This document shows positions 42,158 to 51,274 of a stretch of DNA of 64,000 bases, in pieces. Numbering within the stretch: the first letter of the stretch is position 1; each line of letters begins with the position of its first letter. The position numbers and the translations under genes are program-made. The notes beneath the pieces were generated by a model, which saw only the letters and a list, made by a program, of their open reading frames with translations, made no database searches and had not been told where the DNA came from. This DNA is from Martinezella rhizogenes (GTDB lineage: Bacteria; Pseudomonadota; Alphaproteobacteria; Rhizobiales; Rhizobiaceae), in the NCBI GenBank assembly GCA_013322215.1, contig JAAMEZ010000029.1, positions 1-64,000 of the forward strand, given 5' to 3'.

Positions 42158-45100
42158 ATGGCTGATCGCTTCACTTCGCATTGGCAAGAAGCGCTTGCTC
42201 TCGATCGCCGGATGGCTCCCGAATTTTACACGGAGGCTGGGGAAGTTGAGCAAGGGCCGCATAGGGACGCGATCTGCTTCGCTTTGTCCGATCTCGGTCT
42301 TGCCGCCGTCTTCTGCATCGAAGGCGTTCCGACGGTTGGATTCCTGAACGAGCCTGATGCACCACTTGCGCGGATCGACGAGCTGCACCGGATTCTCTGG
42401 AATCAGGGTCTGATGAGCCTACTGCTTGTCCTCAAGCAAGATGAACTTGTCGCCTATTCTCTCGTCCAGCGACCTTTCCAACGCGAGGAGGGGCAGCGAA
42501 ACGATCCTCGTGTTATAACAACGCTATCGCTTCTGTCGGATGCGCTGAAGCTCCGTGAACTGATCGATGCCACAGAGTCCGGACGATTCTGGTTCGAGAA
42601 CGACAAGTTTTTCGACCCGGACGATCGCGTTGATAGCGTCCTTTTGTCCAACCTGCTGGAAGCGTTTCGCAACATGCGCGACGACCTCGGCGGCGAAGCC
42701 GCCCAGGCGCTGCTGATGCAGACAATGTTTATTGCGTATCTAGAAGATCGCAAGATCATTAAAGAGAATGTGTTTCGCGAGGCATCCCACAAGATGTGCT
42801 CCAGCCTTGCAGAGATGCTAGAGGCCGATACACCAGCTTATTTTGAATCGCTGTTCACCTGGCTGAAGGGGGCGTTCAACGGCAACCTTTTCAACGCGCC
42901 CTGTGCATTCGAGATGGGCGACACGCCGCCGCCAAAACTGACTGTACAGCATCTACGGACGCTGGCGCGCTTCCGGCATGGGCGCGAGGAAATGGCGTCC
43001 GGCCAGCTTCGTCTGTGGGGCTACGACTTCCAGTACATGTCGATCGGGCTCATCAGCGCGGTATATGACCGCTTCCTGAAGGAAGAAGCCGAAAAGAAAA
43101 GTGCTGACGGCGCGTTCTATACCCCGATGTTCCTGGCCGATGTCGTCGTCAACCAGCTCTGGGACGATCTGTCCGATGAGCAGCGAGCAAAAGGTATCTT
43201 CTGCGATCCGGCATGCGGGTCGGGCATTTTTCTTGTGCGACTATTCCAACGCCTGGTCGCATATCATTGCAGGGTGAACAACAAGCGCCATGCTGCATGG
43301 AGCGAATTGAAGTCTATTGCGCGGCGCCTGCATGGGGGAGACATCAACGCCTCCGCCGTGCGGGTGGCTGCGTTCTCTCTCTACATCGCGCTGCTTGAAC
43401 AATCCAACCCACCCGACCTTCCGGCTCTCCTGAAGGCCGGGAAGCTCCTGCCATCGCTTTATGGCGATACGCTGCTCCCGGCGTCCGATTTCTTTGCCGT
43501 TGCTGATGTGCCGAAATTCGATGCCATCATCGGAAATCCCCCCTGGAAGGGGCGGAGCGGTCAGGTCACGACCGCCCAGACATGGGCAAAGGACAAGGGC
43601 TACCCTGATCCCGCCAAGGATATTGCTTGGGGCTTCGTCTGGAAGGCTTTGAAGGTCGTCAAGCCCGACGGGCTCATCGCGCTCCTATTACCGGCGATGG
43701 GTGTCTTACACAACACCTCGCAAGAGGCTCAGGACGCACGGCGGCGGCTTCTTCGCGATGCTCGCGTGCGGCGGATCTTGAATCTGTCAGACCTCTGCTT
43801 CCAGTTGTTTGATGGAGCACAGCGGCCTACGGCCTTCGTCCTCTACGCGCCATCGACGGGTGACCAACTCCCCTATCGCTTCGAATATTGGGTGCCGAAA
43901 GCCGATCTCAATCTGAGGCTCAAGCGTCTGATGACTTTGTCGCGCGCGGACCGTCTCAGCTTCCGCTCGGATTTGGTCGGTGAAGATCCGACGCTGTTCA
44001 AGCGCCGGCTTTGGACACGCGGCCCGGAGGAAACGCTGCTTCAGTATTTGCGGACGATCCCCTCGCTGAAAACGCTCATCAAGGAATACAAAGACGTTCG
44101 AAAGGCCAACGCCACCGTCGATCGGGCCGCAGACTGGATCATCGGGCAAGGATTCAAGCCCGCTCAGCAAGAGCGGCTGAACGATCCTACCTACGACACG
44201 ACGAAGGCAGAAATTGTCACCCGTTTCCCGTATCTGAACGCCCGTGCATTTCGACCAATCGCTCTTGCGAAGATCGAAACTGCTCCATGGACAACATCCC
44301 TTGTCCATCGCGCCGGATTTACGGAAGGATTTGCCGGCCCGCATATCCTCATCCCGCAAGGCGTTGAACGTTCCGTCGGGCGAGTCCGCGCGTCTTATTG
44401 TGAACAAAGCCTCGTATTCCAGCATTCCATTCAGGCCATCGCTTTCCCGGATACAGAAAAGCGATCGGCTAAGGTACTCACCGCCATCCTGAACAGCAGT
44501 CTGGCGGCCTGGGTGTATTTCCACGATACCGCCAATCTCGGTGCTGACCGCGCCAAGGTTCATCAAAGCGAGTTGTTGAAGCTACCATTCGATGCACCGG
44601 CGAATATGCCCGATCCGGGAAGGGCTGCGGTCGCAGAGGAGAGGATCGTCCAACTGATCGATCGGGAGGTCGAGAAGACAAACGAGTTGCTGTCTTTGCA
44701 ATCCGATCCTCTTGATGAGATCGATCGACTGGTCTTCGATTATTATGGTTTGGACGCGCATGACGTCGCGCTGATCGAGGACACGTTTAAGTACATTATC
44801 CCGGCGATGCAACCCCGACGCAGAGCGGGGCTGCAGAAGATCTGGGCCAACAGCAGATATGAGCATCGCGCCGACTATGCCGCCACGCTTCGCGCCGCGC
44901 TCGCGCCCTGCTTCCGGCAACCGATCTACGCATCGCTTGCGGCCAGGTCTGGCGATGTCGCCGTCCTGAAATTGACGCTCGCCTCAGCGGACGATGAATA
45001 CAGGGAAGATGTGTCTCCCGAGGTCGGTCCGTTTCTTCAGTCGATCCAAGCCAACCTGCCCGTGCACCTACCAGGAAACGTGCAGTTGGTGCCAGATCTT

Positions 45101-45259
45101 CGTTTCGTGATCGGCAGCGACATGTACCTGATCAAGCCGATGCAACTCCGGCATTGGCTGAGATCGACGGCCTTGGCGGATGCTGAGCAGATCGCGGCCG
45201 AGTTTACCGCCGCCGTTGCCCGCCATAGTCAGACCGGTGGTCAGCATGCTGGCCGGTGA
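42158..45259 (+). CDS. N6-adenine DNA methyltransferase (type IIG/Eco57I-like)
   Basis: A 1033-residue protein. The central methyltransferase has GAFYTPMFLADVVVNQLWDD, the AdoMet motif I CDPACGSGIFLVRLFQR, GGDINASAVRVAAFSLYIAL and the catalytic NPPW in FDAIIGNPPWKG (~residue 460), the gamma-class N6-adenine type. The ~250-residue N-terminal part lacks a readable nuclease motif; the C-terminal half should contain the target-recognition domain. It overlaps the next gene by 14 bases, which encodes a nuclease-like protein. Together they form a two-gene restriction-modification unit; alternatively a stand-alone IIG-like enzyme with partner. Confidence 0.88.
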   Translation: MADRFTSHWQEALALDRRMAPEFYTEAGEVEQGPHRDAICFALSDLGLAAVFCIEGVPTVGFLNEPDAPLARIDELHRILWNQGLMSLLLVLKQDELVAYSLVQRPFQREEGQRNDPRVITTLSLLSDALKLRELIDATESGRFWFENDKFFDPDDRVDSVLLSNLLEAFRNMRDDLGGEAAQALLMQTMFIAYLEDRKIIKENVFREASHKMCSSLAEMLEADTPAYFESLFTWLKGAFNGNLFNAPCAFEMGDTPPPKLTVQHLRTLARFRHGREEMASGQLRLWGYDFQYMSIGLISAVYDRFLKEEAEKKSADGAFYTPMFLADVVVNQLWDDLSDEQRAKGIFCDPACGSGIFLVRLFQRLVAYHCRVNNKRHAAWSELKSIARRLHGGDINASAVRVAAFSLYIALLEQSNPPDLPALLKAGKLLPSLYGDTLLPASDFFAVADVPKFDAIIGNPPWKGRSGQVTTAQTWAKDKGYPDPAKDIAWGFVWKALKVVKPDGLIALLLPAMGVLHNTSQEAQDARRRLLRDARVRRILNLSDLCFQLFDGAQRPTAFVLYAPSTGDQLPYRFEYWVPKADLNLRLKRLMTLSRADRLSFRSDLVGEDPTLFKRRLWTRGPEETLLQYLRTIPSLKTLIKEYKDVRKANATVDRAADWIIGQGFKPAQQERLNDPTYDTTKAEIVTRFPYLNARAFRPIALAKIETAPWTTSLVHRAGFTEGFAGPHILIPQGVERSVGRVRASYCEQSLVFQHSIQAIAFPDTEKRSAKVLTAILNSSLAAWVYFHDTANLGADRAKVHQSELLKLPFDAPANMPDPGRAAVAEERIVQLIDREVEKTNELLSLQSDPLDEIDRLVFDYYGLDAHDVALIEDTFKYIIPAMQPRRRAGLQKIWANSRYEHRADYAATLRAALAPCFRQPIYASLAARSGDVAVLKLTLASADDEYREDVSPEVGPFLQSIQANLPVHLPGNVQLVPDLRFVIGSDMYLIKPMQLRHWLRSTALADAEQIAAEFTAAVARHSQTGGQHAGR

Positions 45260-45884
45260 TCTGAACGCTTGGCTCCCACAGTTCCGCGGACTTGAAGAGC
45301 GCATCGCCGATGCAGTCGAGGCCGCCTGGCCCATCTGTATCGCGCCGCTTCAGTCCAAAAAGAATGCGTTGACGCATGAGGATCACATCACCGAGCATCT
45401 CGTCCAGTCGTTGATCCGGACGAAGTTGGTGCCGGGGCGGATCATTTATCAATACACGCTTCTTGCGGAAGATGCGGACGGCAACGTGTCGACGCCGAGC
45501 AATATCGACTTCGTTTTGACTATCGGCGACGACGAGGATGTCTATTTGGCCTGCGAATGCAAACGGCTAAATGTCCCTTATAGCACAGGTGTGCGCGGCT
45601 TGGTCGGTGAATACGTCGATGAAGGCCTGATGCGGTTCGTAACCGGGCAGTATTCCCGTGGCCTGCCTTTGGCGATGATGCTGGGCTACGTGATGAACGC
45701 GAAAACAGATCTGGCGAGGCGTGGCGTCAGGAGAATTATGGCGCTTCGCTCGACCACCATCGGGCTCCAGTCCGAACGGGATACTCCTATCGTAGAAGGC
45801 CAGCCCGTTCGTTTTCATACGACGCATGCTTGTGTTCCAGGGCATGTTATCGAGGTGGCCCATACTTTATTGGCGTGGCCATAG
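45246..45884 (+). CDS. Putative restriction endonuclease (PD-(D/E)XK-like)
   Basis: About 212 residues. The motif NIDFVLTIGDDEDVYLACEC followed by KRLNVP fits the D-x(n)-(D/E)-x-K pattern (Asp in NIDFVL, Glu-Cys-Lys in ACECK), with the preceding helix EHLVQSLIRTKLVPGR. The end (HTTHACVPGHVIEVAHTLLA) has two His/Cys clusters. It is preferred to start at the ATG at 45246 inside the methyltransferase end. The overlap with the methyltransferase gene implies coupled expression, and it would be the cleaving partner. Family not identified by name. Confidence 0.7.
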   Translation: MLAGDLNAWLPQFRGLEERIADAVEAAWPICIAPLQSKKNALTHEDHITEHLVQSLIRTKLVPGRIIYQYTLLAEDADGNVSTPSNIDFVLTIGDDEDVYLACECKRLNVPYSTGVRGLVGEYVDEGLMRFVTGQYSRGLPLAMMLGYVMNAKTDLARRGVRRIMALRSTTIGLQSERDTPIVEGQPVRFHTTHACVPGHVIEVAHTLLAWP

Positions 45885-46090
45885 ATCGATGGCATCTGAC
45901 TCGATGAGTAGCCCATAAACGGCCGGCCAGCAGCTGTCTTAGGCTGAGAGTCATGAAACCGCACTGCTGTGTCGGCTACAGCCGGCTATTCCCATATCGG
46001 CTAAGCCTTTGGCTGCTTTAAATTTCCCTCACATCGAGGATCTCTAATAACAGCAGTGCCGGTTCGTATCCTGTCAAGGCGAACGCTCTG

Positions 46091-47272
46091 TCAGGTGCGG
46101 AATCGATGCGTCGAAAATGGAGCGACATCAACTGATGTGTCGTCCTCAAGAAGCAATTGTGCCGCTAATTCGCCGATCGCAAGTGAATGCTTGAAACCAT
46201 GTCCTGAGCATGCCGACAGTACGAGTAGCCGGCCATGGTCCGGATGGCTATCAACGATGAAACCGCCATCCGGTGTCGTCGTATAGTAACAGAGATCGGA
46301 ACCTGCCATCCGCGGGCTAATGCTGCCGAAGAATGGGCGCACATCGCGCTCGAAAAAGTCCCTGGCTGCATCATCGACGTTTGCCGCTGTATCGGTGCCC
46401 TCAACGAAAAAGCTCACCGCTCCATCGTTCGACTGTGGAAACGCCGTAATACATTGGTCTGCGGCCGCGGAGCGGAACCACATCAAGGCAGGGAAATTGT
46501 CCGACTGATACCCTGTAGAACCTTCCTGCCTGAACGAGAACGTCCTTTGTTCGGCGACCGTTAAGAGACCGTCGAAGGGCGGCCCCAAGATCTCGCCAGC
46601 CCAACGTCCCGCAGCAATGACCGCATGTCCGGCTCTGATCTGATGATCACCCATTCCAATGATCACCCAGCCATTTTCCTGAGAAACATGCTCCACCGCG
46701 AGGCTGGTCAAGACGGTTGCGCCGAGTTGCCGCGCCGCTGAAATCTGGAGAGATACGATCGGCTCAGGCCTCAGAAAGCCTGCCTTCGGCTCGAAATACC
46801 CATAGTCTGTATCCGTCAGTCCGATCAGTTGCGGATATCGGCGCTTCAGATGGGCGGACGAGAACAACGCATGCTCGATCCCGTGCTGTTGCGCGATCTT
46901 CACCGTTGCCTCGACGAAATCCTCGCCACTGGCCGGCCGCTCGGACCCGATGATCAGCGTGCCGGCCCGCTCCATCAGGTCCGCGTTGAATGTTCGCTCC
47001 AGGTCGCTCAGAATTTCCTGCGAGCGCTTGACCAATGGGACATAGGCGGATCCTTCCCCCACAGCATTGCGGGTCACACGCGCGGCCCCATAGCTCGATC
47101 CGTACGGGTGTGGTGGCAAATAGCGATCGACACCGATGACCTTCGCGCCCCGCTTGGCGAGCTGGTAAAGCGTGGCCGCGCCGACGGCGCCCAAGCCTAT
47201 GACGGCGAAGTCGGTCGATACCGTGTCCTTTGTCGACGTCGCTTTGGCGGCGGACGAAGTTCGGCTCAGCAT
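46091..47272 (-). CDS. FAD-dependent N-methyl amino-acid oxidase (sarcosine/N-methyltryptophan oxidase type)
   Basis: About 393 residues of the DAO superfamily, monomeric sarcosine oxidase (MSOX)/SolA type. FAD-binding GxGxxG is in DFAVIGLGAVGAATLYQLAK; ARVTRNAVGEGSAYVPLVKR, and the C-terminal CYYTTTPDGGFIVDSHPDHG and SACSGHGFKHSLAIGELAAQ include the covalent-FAD Cys region of MSOX. It would oxidise an N-methyl or secondary amino acid to the demethylated form, formaldehyde and H2O2. Upstream in the operon lie the GNAT, reductase and dimethylformamidase-like genes, all about small N-alkylated or imino compounds. Confidence 0.85.
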   Translation of the reverse strand: MLSRTSSAAKATSTKDTVSTDFAVIGLGAVGAATLYQLAKRGAKVIGVDRYLPPHPYGSSYGAARVTRNAVGEGSAYVPLVKRSQEILSDLERTFNADLMERAGTLIIGSERPASGEDFVEATVKIAQQHGIEHALFSSAHLKRRYPQLIGLTDTDYGYFEPKAGFLRPEPIVSLQISAARQLGATVLTSLAVEHVSQENGWVIIGMGDHQIRAGHAVIAAGRWAGEILGPPFDGLLTVAEQRTFSFRQEGSTGYQSDNFPALMWFRSAAADQCITAFPQSNDGAVSFFVEGTDTAANVDDAARDFFERDVRPFFGSISPRMAGSDLCYYTTTPDGGFIVDSHPDHGRLLVLSACSGHGFKHSLAIGELAAQLLLEDDTSVDVAPFSTHRFRT

Positions 47273-47282
47273 TGTCACACGG

Positions 47283-47720
47283 TCACGCGGATTTGCGCAT
47301 GAAATGGAGACCCGGCAGATGATCGGTGAAGCCCCACTTCTCATAGAACGGCACCATCTCCGCCAAGCAATAGAGTTCGCGGTGCTTGATGTTTATCAGT
47401 GCGGGATCATTCATAATGGTTTCCATCAGCAGCCCGCCCAACCCGGTATTGCGCCATGCACTTTTGACGATGATGTCGAAGATCATTGCCTTGTAGACGC
47501 CATCGGTCATTGCGCGGGCGAACGCCACGAGCTCGTCTCCGTCCGGATCGATGAAGGCGAAGACCGGCCCACCGGAGGAGAGTGCCTTGACGACGTCGGC
47601 CCTTGTCCGCCCCTTCGTCCACCACTCGTCCTGAAACAACGCCACCAGTTCGTCGACCTGGTGATTGTTCAGGGAGCGATGCAGTTGCAGTCGGCTTTTG
47701 TTGCGCGTGATGTCGTTCAT
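47283..47720 (-). CDS. GNAT-family N-acetyltransferase
   Basis: A 145-residue acetyltransferase. Motif A with acetyl-CoA binding is visible as IIVKSAWRNTGLGGLLMETI, and the C-terminal strand/helix as EMVPFYEKWGFTDHLPG. It has a normal length for the family. It lies 10 bases from the oxidase start on one side and 32 bases from the reductase gene stop on the other. It probably acetylates an amine substrate or intermediate of the pathway. The specificity is not readable. Confidence 0.85.
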   Translation of the reverse strand: MNDITRNKSRLQLHRSLNNHQVDELVALFQDEWWTKGRTRADVVKALSSGGPVFAFIDPDGDELVAFARAMTDGVYKAMIFDIIVKSAWRNTGLGGLLMETIMNDPALINIKHRELYCLAEMVPFYEKWGFTDHLPGLHFMRKSA

Positions 47721-47752
47721 GTGTGCCTCGGTAGATATTTGGATTGATCGGC

Positions 47753-48775
47753 TCAGCTGCCGGCAAGGGTTTCCAGCTCGACAAGCTTTTTCTCCGATAT
47801 GGGGATACCAAAAAGCTCGGCCTGTCGGCGGTTCTCGTAGCGCCGTGCGCCGGGCAATCTCTCCTGGCCGGCATCGATGAGACGATCGCAGAGAACTGAA
47901 ACGCGCCGGGCAAAGTCGTTGCTGCCCCCGCGCTCCGGGTCGATAACGATCAACAGCTGCCCGGCCTTCGGCGTCTGCGCGCCCACGCAGTCGCCGAAAT
48001 CATTCTCGAACGATAATTGTCCGCCAGTGAGAGCGCCGGCCATCAGCTCTACCATCAGCGCAATGGACGATCCTTTGTAGCCACCGAAAGTATTGAGTGC
48101 TCCACCCGCCAGAACGGCGTGGGGGTCAGTCGAGGGATTGCCATCGCTGTCGACCCCCGTACCCGCAGGCAGGGTTCTGTTTGCCAGTGCATGAAGCCTG
48201 ACTTCGCCGTTCGCCATGACGCTGGTCGCCTGGTCGACCACCAGCGGATCGGTGCCGGCCACCGGCGTTGCAAACGCAATCGGATTGGTGCCGTACACCG
48301 GGGCGTGACCTCCATAGGGTACGACATTCGCCAGACCGTTGACGAATGTGATCGCCATCAGGCCTCTTCGTGCGAATGGCTCGACATCCGGCCACAGGGC
48401 ACTGAAATGATGAGAATTGCGGGTCGCCACAACCGCGATGCCGGTCTCCGTGACGGCCGCACTAATTGCCTCTGCTGCGACGGCGAGTGCTGGTTGGGCA
48501 AATCCGTTGCGTGCATCGATGCGAATGAAGGACGGGCTGACGACAGAGATTTCGGCTTCTGCCGTTCCGTCAACCCAGCCAGTGTCGAGCGATGCGAGGT
48601 AGCCCGGAATACGAAAGATGCCGTGGCTGATCGCGCCATCGCGCTCGCAGCCGGCGCAGTTTTCCGCAAGAATGTTGGCGACGAACTCGGATGTCCCATG
48701 CTTCAGCAAAATCCGAGCAAGTGTGGATTTCAGAGCGTCGAATTTGACGTGAAGGTCCGGTTGTTCATGTGTCAT
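47753..48775 (-). CDS. LDH2-family NAD(P)H-dependent imino-acid reductase
   Basis: A 340-residue protein of the malate/L-lactate dehydrogenase type 2 family, which includes Delta1-piperideine/pyrroline-2-carboxylate reductases (DpkA/LhpD). Seen: SHGIFRIPGYLASLDTG, catalytic-site region ATRNSHHFSALWPDVEPF, VPYGGHAPVYGTNPIAFATP, and GYKGSSIALMVELMAGALTG. Because a trans-3-hydroxyproline dehydratase gene is in the same regulon, the likely reaction is Delta1-pyrroline-2-carboxylate to L-proline. Its start overlaps the end of the dimethylformamidase-like gene by four bases, so both are co-translated. Confidence 0.85.
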   Translation of the reverse strand: MTHEQPDLHVKFDALKSTLARILLKHGTSEFVANILAENCAGCERDGAISHGIFRIPGYLASLDTGWVDGTAEAEISVVSPSFIRIDARNGFAQPALAVAAEAISAAVTETGIAVVATRNSHHFSALWPDVEPFARRGLMAITFVNGLANVVPYGGHAPVYGTNPIAFATPVAGTDPLVVDQATSVMANGEVRLHALANRTLPAGTGVDSDGNPSTDPHAVLAGGALNTFGGYKGSSIALMVELMAGALTGGQLSFENDFGDCVGAQTPKAGQLLIVIDPERGGSNDFARRVSVLCDRLIDAGQERLPGARRYENRRQAELFGIPISEKKLVELETLAGS

Positions 48776-51012
48776 GGATTGCTGCCAATGGGAGGAATGG
48801 TGTCAGGGGCCGACGGAGCGTGCGCATCACCGGTGTGGCGCGGGGTCGAGAGAAATTTTCGGAGGCAATTTTCGAGAAGCCGGGAGATGTTATTGTCGTA
48901 ACCGTTGTGGGAAAGACTGCCGCAGAAGGTGATCGACCCGACCGAGAACAGGCCGCCGCCATTCTCGTCGAGGCCGTAAACGATGTTCGAGCGCATGCCG
49001 CCATAGGGGCGCGGGCCACCATCGAAGACGCCAGGGGTGAGAAGCTCCTCGTATGTGGTCTCGAACGATGGCCCATGCCCTTCAGAAGCCGCGACCACCT
49101 TTACGAACTCCGGCGTTCCAAGCTCTGCGCAGGCCTGGTCGATCTCGAAGCCGGCAGCACCGCCGCCCGACAGACCGAAGTCGCCAAGCTTTTCGGCGGC
49201 GGAAATGCCTTCAAACAGGAAAGCCAGCTCTTCGGCAAACGACTCGTTCGTGCGGAGGTAATAGGTCCCCTCGAAATTGCCTTCTGCGGCAAAGCCGACG
49301 CCAGCAACCTTTTGGGGAGGGATGCCGTTTCGTCGCCACAAGCCGCCATATTCGCCATCGAGCTGGTTATAGTATTCGCCGGGCTTGCTGGCCCAGACGC
49401 GCATGCCGCCCTCGGCGCGTCGCAGTTCGAGGATGTGCGGTAGGTTTTGGTCGCGGCCGATCTTCCAGTAAAAGCCGTTGCCCCCAAGATACATCAGCCG
49501 CCCGCCGGCCTGGCGGTAGGCGAGGAGAGCCTCGATCGTCCGGCGGGTATGATATTCGGGATGGGAGCCGGTCAGGACCACGTCGTAGGGCGAGAGAGCA
49601 TTGACGCCGTCGCGGTCAAGGTCCTCGTCGGTCAGCACGTCGAATGCAAAACCCTTGATGGTCAGCCAGTCGGTGAGATGCGAGTCCGCCGGGAAACCGC
49701 GCATTCCCGAGCCGTGTTCGTCAAGGTAGACAAGATATCCAGGACGCATCGTCATGATCGGACGCAGCCGCGAGGATATGGTCACGCCGGTTCCATCCGG
49801 ATGGCGGTTGTAGGTGGAGTAACCGTAGCTGCCGACAACATCCGGATTATGGGGATAGGCCCCCCAGTCCCTTACACGGGCCTCAAGTGGGCCGGCAAAG
49901 TTTCCGCGCGCATGATTGGCATAGGCCATGTATGTGAAGGTCGGCGCCAGAAAGACGATTTTCTGTCGCTGAACATTGGCGCCCGGACGGACGTAGAACG
50001 GGATGGTGTCGGTTGCGATCTCATTGTCGACCACGAGGCCATAGACGCCCGAAGACACGCCGTCGGGCACGGTGACGGCGATCGTCGTCTCCCATGCGCA
50101 GTCACTCAGATCGTCTGAATGGAAGGTGATTGCCGCGTATTCTTCCGGCGCGACTTTCCAGTCCATGTGTCGGCCGGTCCAGGAGGAAGCGCGGACGGCG
50201 CGCATCGGGAGGTTGATCAGGTTGAGCCGGCGCGACGGGTCAAAATCGTCGCTGACCCATGCGGAATTGCCGCTGTCGGTAAACGTCCATTGCGCGATAA
50301 TCTCGCGAGTGAGCTCGACACTTTCTGAAGCGACGGAGATACGCGGCGCCTCAATCGAGCCGTCGAAGCAATCTTTGGGGTGCCCCGACCACAGTGCTGC
50401 AAGGCAGATATGGTCAACGCCGATCAACGCTTCATGCATGGCTGGGATCGGCTTTGAAAACACCAAGAGCTTTGACGTCTCGACCGGCGATGTGCGTAAG
50501 ATCACGCCGCTATCCGATAAAATGACCTCCAGCCTGCTCCAGACATTCGGCTTGAGCGAAAGGTCCAGGCTTTCGAGCCGCGCTGGTGATTGCAGACGCT
50601 TGAGGAAGAGCCTCCCGTCTTTGACGATCAAGGCAGCGCCGGTGGTGCCGGCGGAATCCTGCAGCGAGAAGATCGTTTGATCGGTGGCGCTGATCAACCC
50701 AGGCCGGACGACAAGTTCGACGACCAGATCCTGTTCGGCGGGAATAGCTGGGAGCGGCCCGAATGCACAGGATCCAAGATAGGTGTTCTGCTCTGTCGCC
50801 GGATAGATCGGCGACAGGCCGAATTCTACCTCGGTACTTTTCAGGCCGGGACCTTGTGGATTGGGATCGCAGCAATCCAGTCTGACAACCTTGGCAGCGA
50901 TTTGTCTGTCTCCAAGCGAGGAGATCTTGAAATCGAGTTGTTCGCCTGGCCTGGCGCTGAGCGGCGTGACATAGCCAATGAGCGCCGGCTGTTTTTGTTC
51001 TTCGGCAGACAT
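48772..51012 (-). CDS. N,N-dimethylformamidase large-subunit-like protein
   Basis: A 746-residue protein resembling the beta (large) subunit of N,N-dimethylformamidase: RQKIVFLAPTFTYMAYANHA, GSYGYSTYNRHPDGTG, YLVYLDEHGSGMRGFPADSH, YDVVLTGSHPEYHTRRTIEA, and RLMYLGGNGFYWKIGRDQNL. It has the concanavalin-like N-terminal half with FSLQDSAGTT before the catalytic domain. No small-subunit gene is nearby, so it may act alone or on another N-alkylated amide. It is the first gene of the minus-strand operon and starts 263 bases from gntR, with two GntR-type operators between. Confidence 0.88.
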   Translation of the reverse strand: MSAEEQKQPALIGYVTPLSARPGEQLDFKISSLGDRQIAAKVVRLDCCDPNPQGPGLKSTEVEFGLSPIYPATEQNTYLGSCAFGPLPAIPAEQDLVVELVVRPGLISATDQTIFSLQDSAGTTGAALIVKDGRLFLKRLQSPARLESLDLSLKPNVWSRLEVILSDSGVILRTSPVETSKLLVFSKPIPAMHEALIGVDHICLAALWSGHPKDCFDGSIEAPRISVASESVELTREIIAQWTFTDSGNSAWVSDDFDPSRRLNLINLPMRAVRASSWTGRHMDWKVAPEEYAAITFHSDDLSDCAWETTIAVTVPDGVSSGVYGLVVDNEIATDTIPFYVRPGANVQRQKIVFLAPTFTYMAYANHARGNFAGPLEARVRDWGAYPHNPDVVGSYGYSTYNRHPDGTGVTISSRLRPIMTMRPGYLVYLDEHGSGMRGFPADSHLTDWLTIKGFAFDVLTDEDLDRDGVNALSPYDVVLTGSHPEYHTRRTIEALLAYRQAGGRLMYLGGNGFYWKIGRDQNLPHILELRRAEGGMRVWASKPGEYYNQLDGEYGGLWRRNGIPPQKVAGVGFAAEGNFEGTYYLRTNESFAEELAFLFEGISAAEKLGDFGLSGGGAAGFEIDQACAELGTPEFVKVVAASEGHGPSFETTYEELLTPGVFDGGPRPYGGMRSNIVYGLDENGGGLFSVGSITFCGSLSHNGYDNNISRLLENCLRKFLSTPRHTGDAHAPSAPDTIPPIGSNP

Positions 51013-51130
51013 GTTTCACCAATCTCGAAGACGTCTGTTCGTGACGTGGTTGCGGCTGCGTATTCCCGTCTGCCTTCGTCGGGGTGGCAGGGGCGCGGCT
51101 GGACATTCGGAAAGCAAAGTGGTAAATAGA

Positions 51131-51146
51131 ATATCGTATACGTTAT
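51131..51146. promoter_or_regulatory. Candidate GntR operator 1
   Basis: ATATCGTATACGTTAT lies in the divergent promoter region upstream of the dimethylformamidase-like gene. It has a GTATAC core with flanking ATCG/CGTTAT, matching three other sites near genes of the cluster. Confidence 0.65.
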
Positions 51147-51220
51147 CTGTCGGTGTCAACCCGGTTTGTTGATGGAACCGTGGCGCAAGTCGGGGATCAC
51201 CTTCACGACGTTGCGATCTA

Positions 51221-51236
51221 ATATCGAATACGTTAT
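51221..51236. promoter_or_regulatory. Candidate GntR operator 2
   Basis: ATATCGAATACGTTAT lies 39 bases upstream of the gntR start, in the same intergenic region as operator 1 and differing by one base in the core (GAATAC). It suggests autoregulation of gntR. Confidence 0.65.
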
Positions 51237-51274
51237 TCGATTGTTCCCTCATCGACTGCAGACCGGAGTTTCCG

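Noticed and set aside
47753..48775. Malate or lactate dehydrogenase
   Set aside because: The LDH2 family includes these, but the genomic context with a hydroxyproline dehydratase favours the imino-acid reductase branch; the substrate is still an inference.
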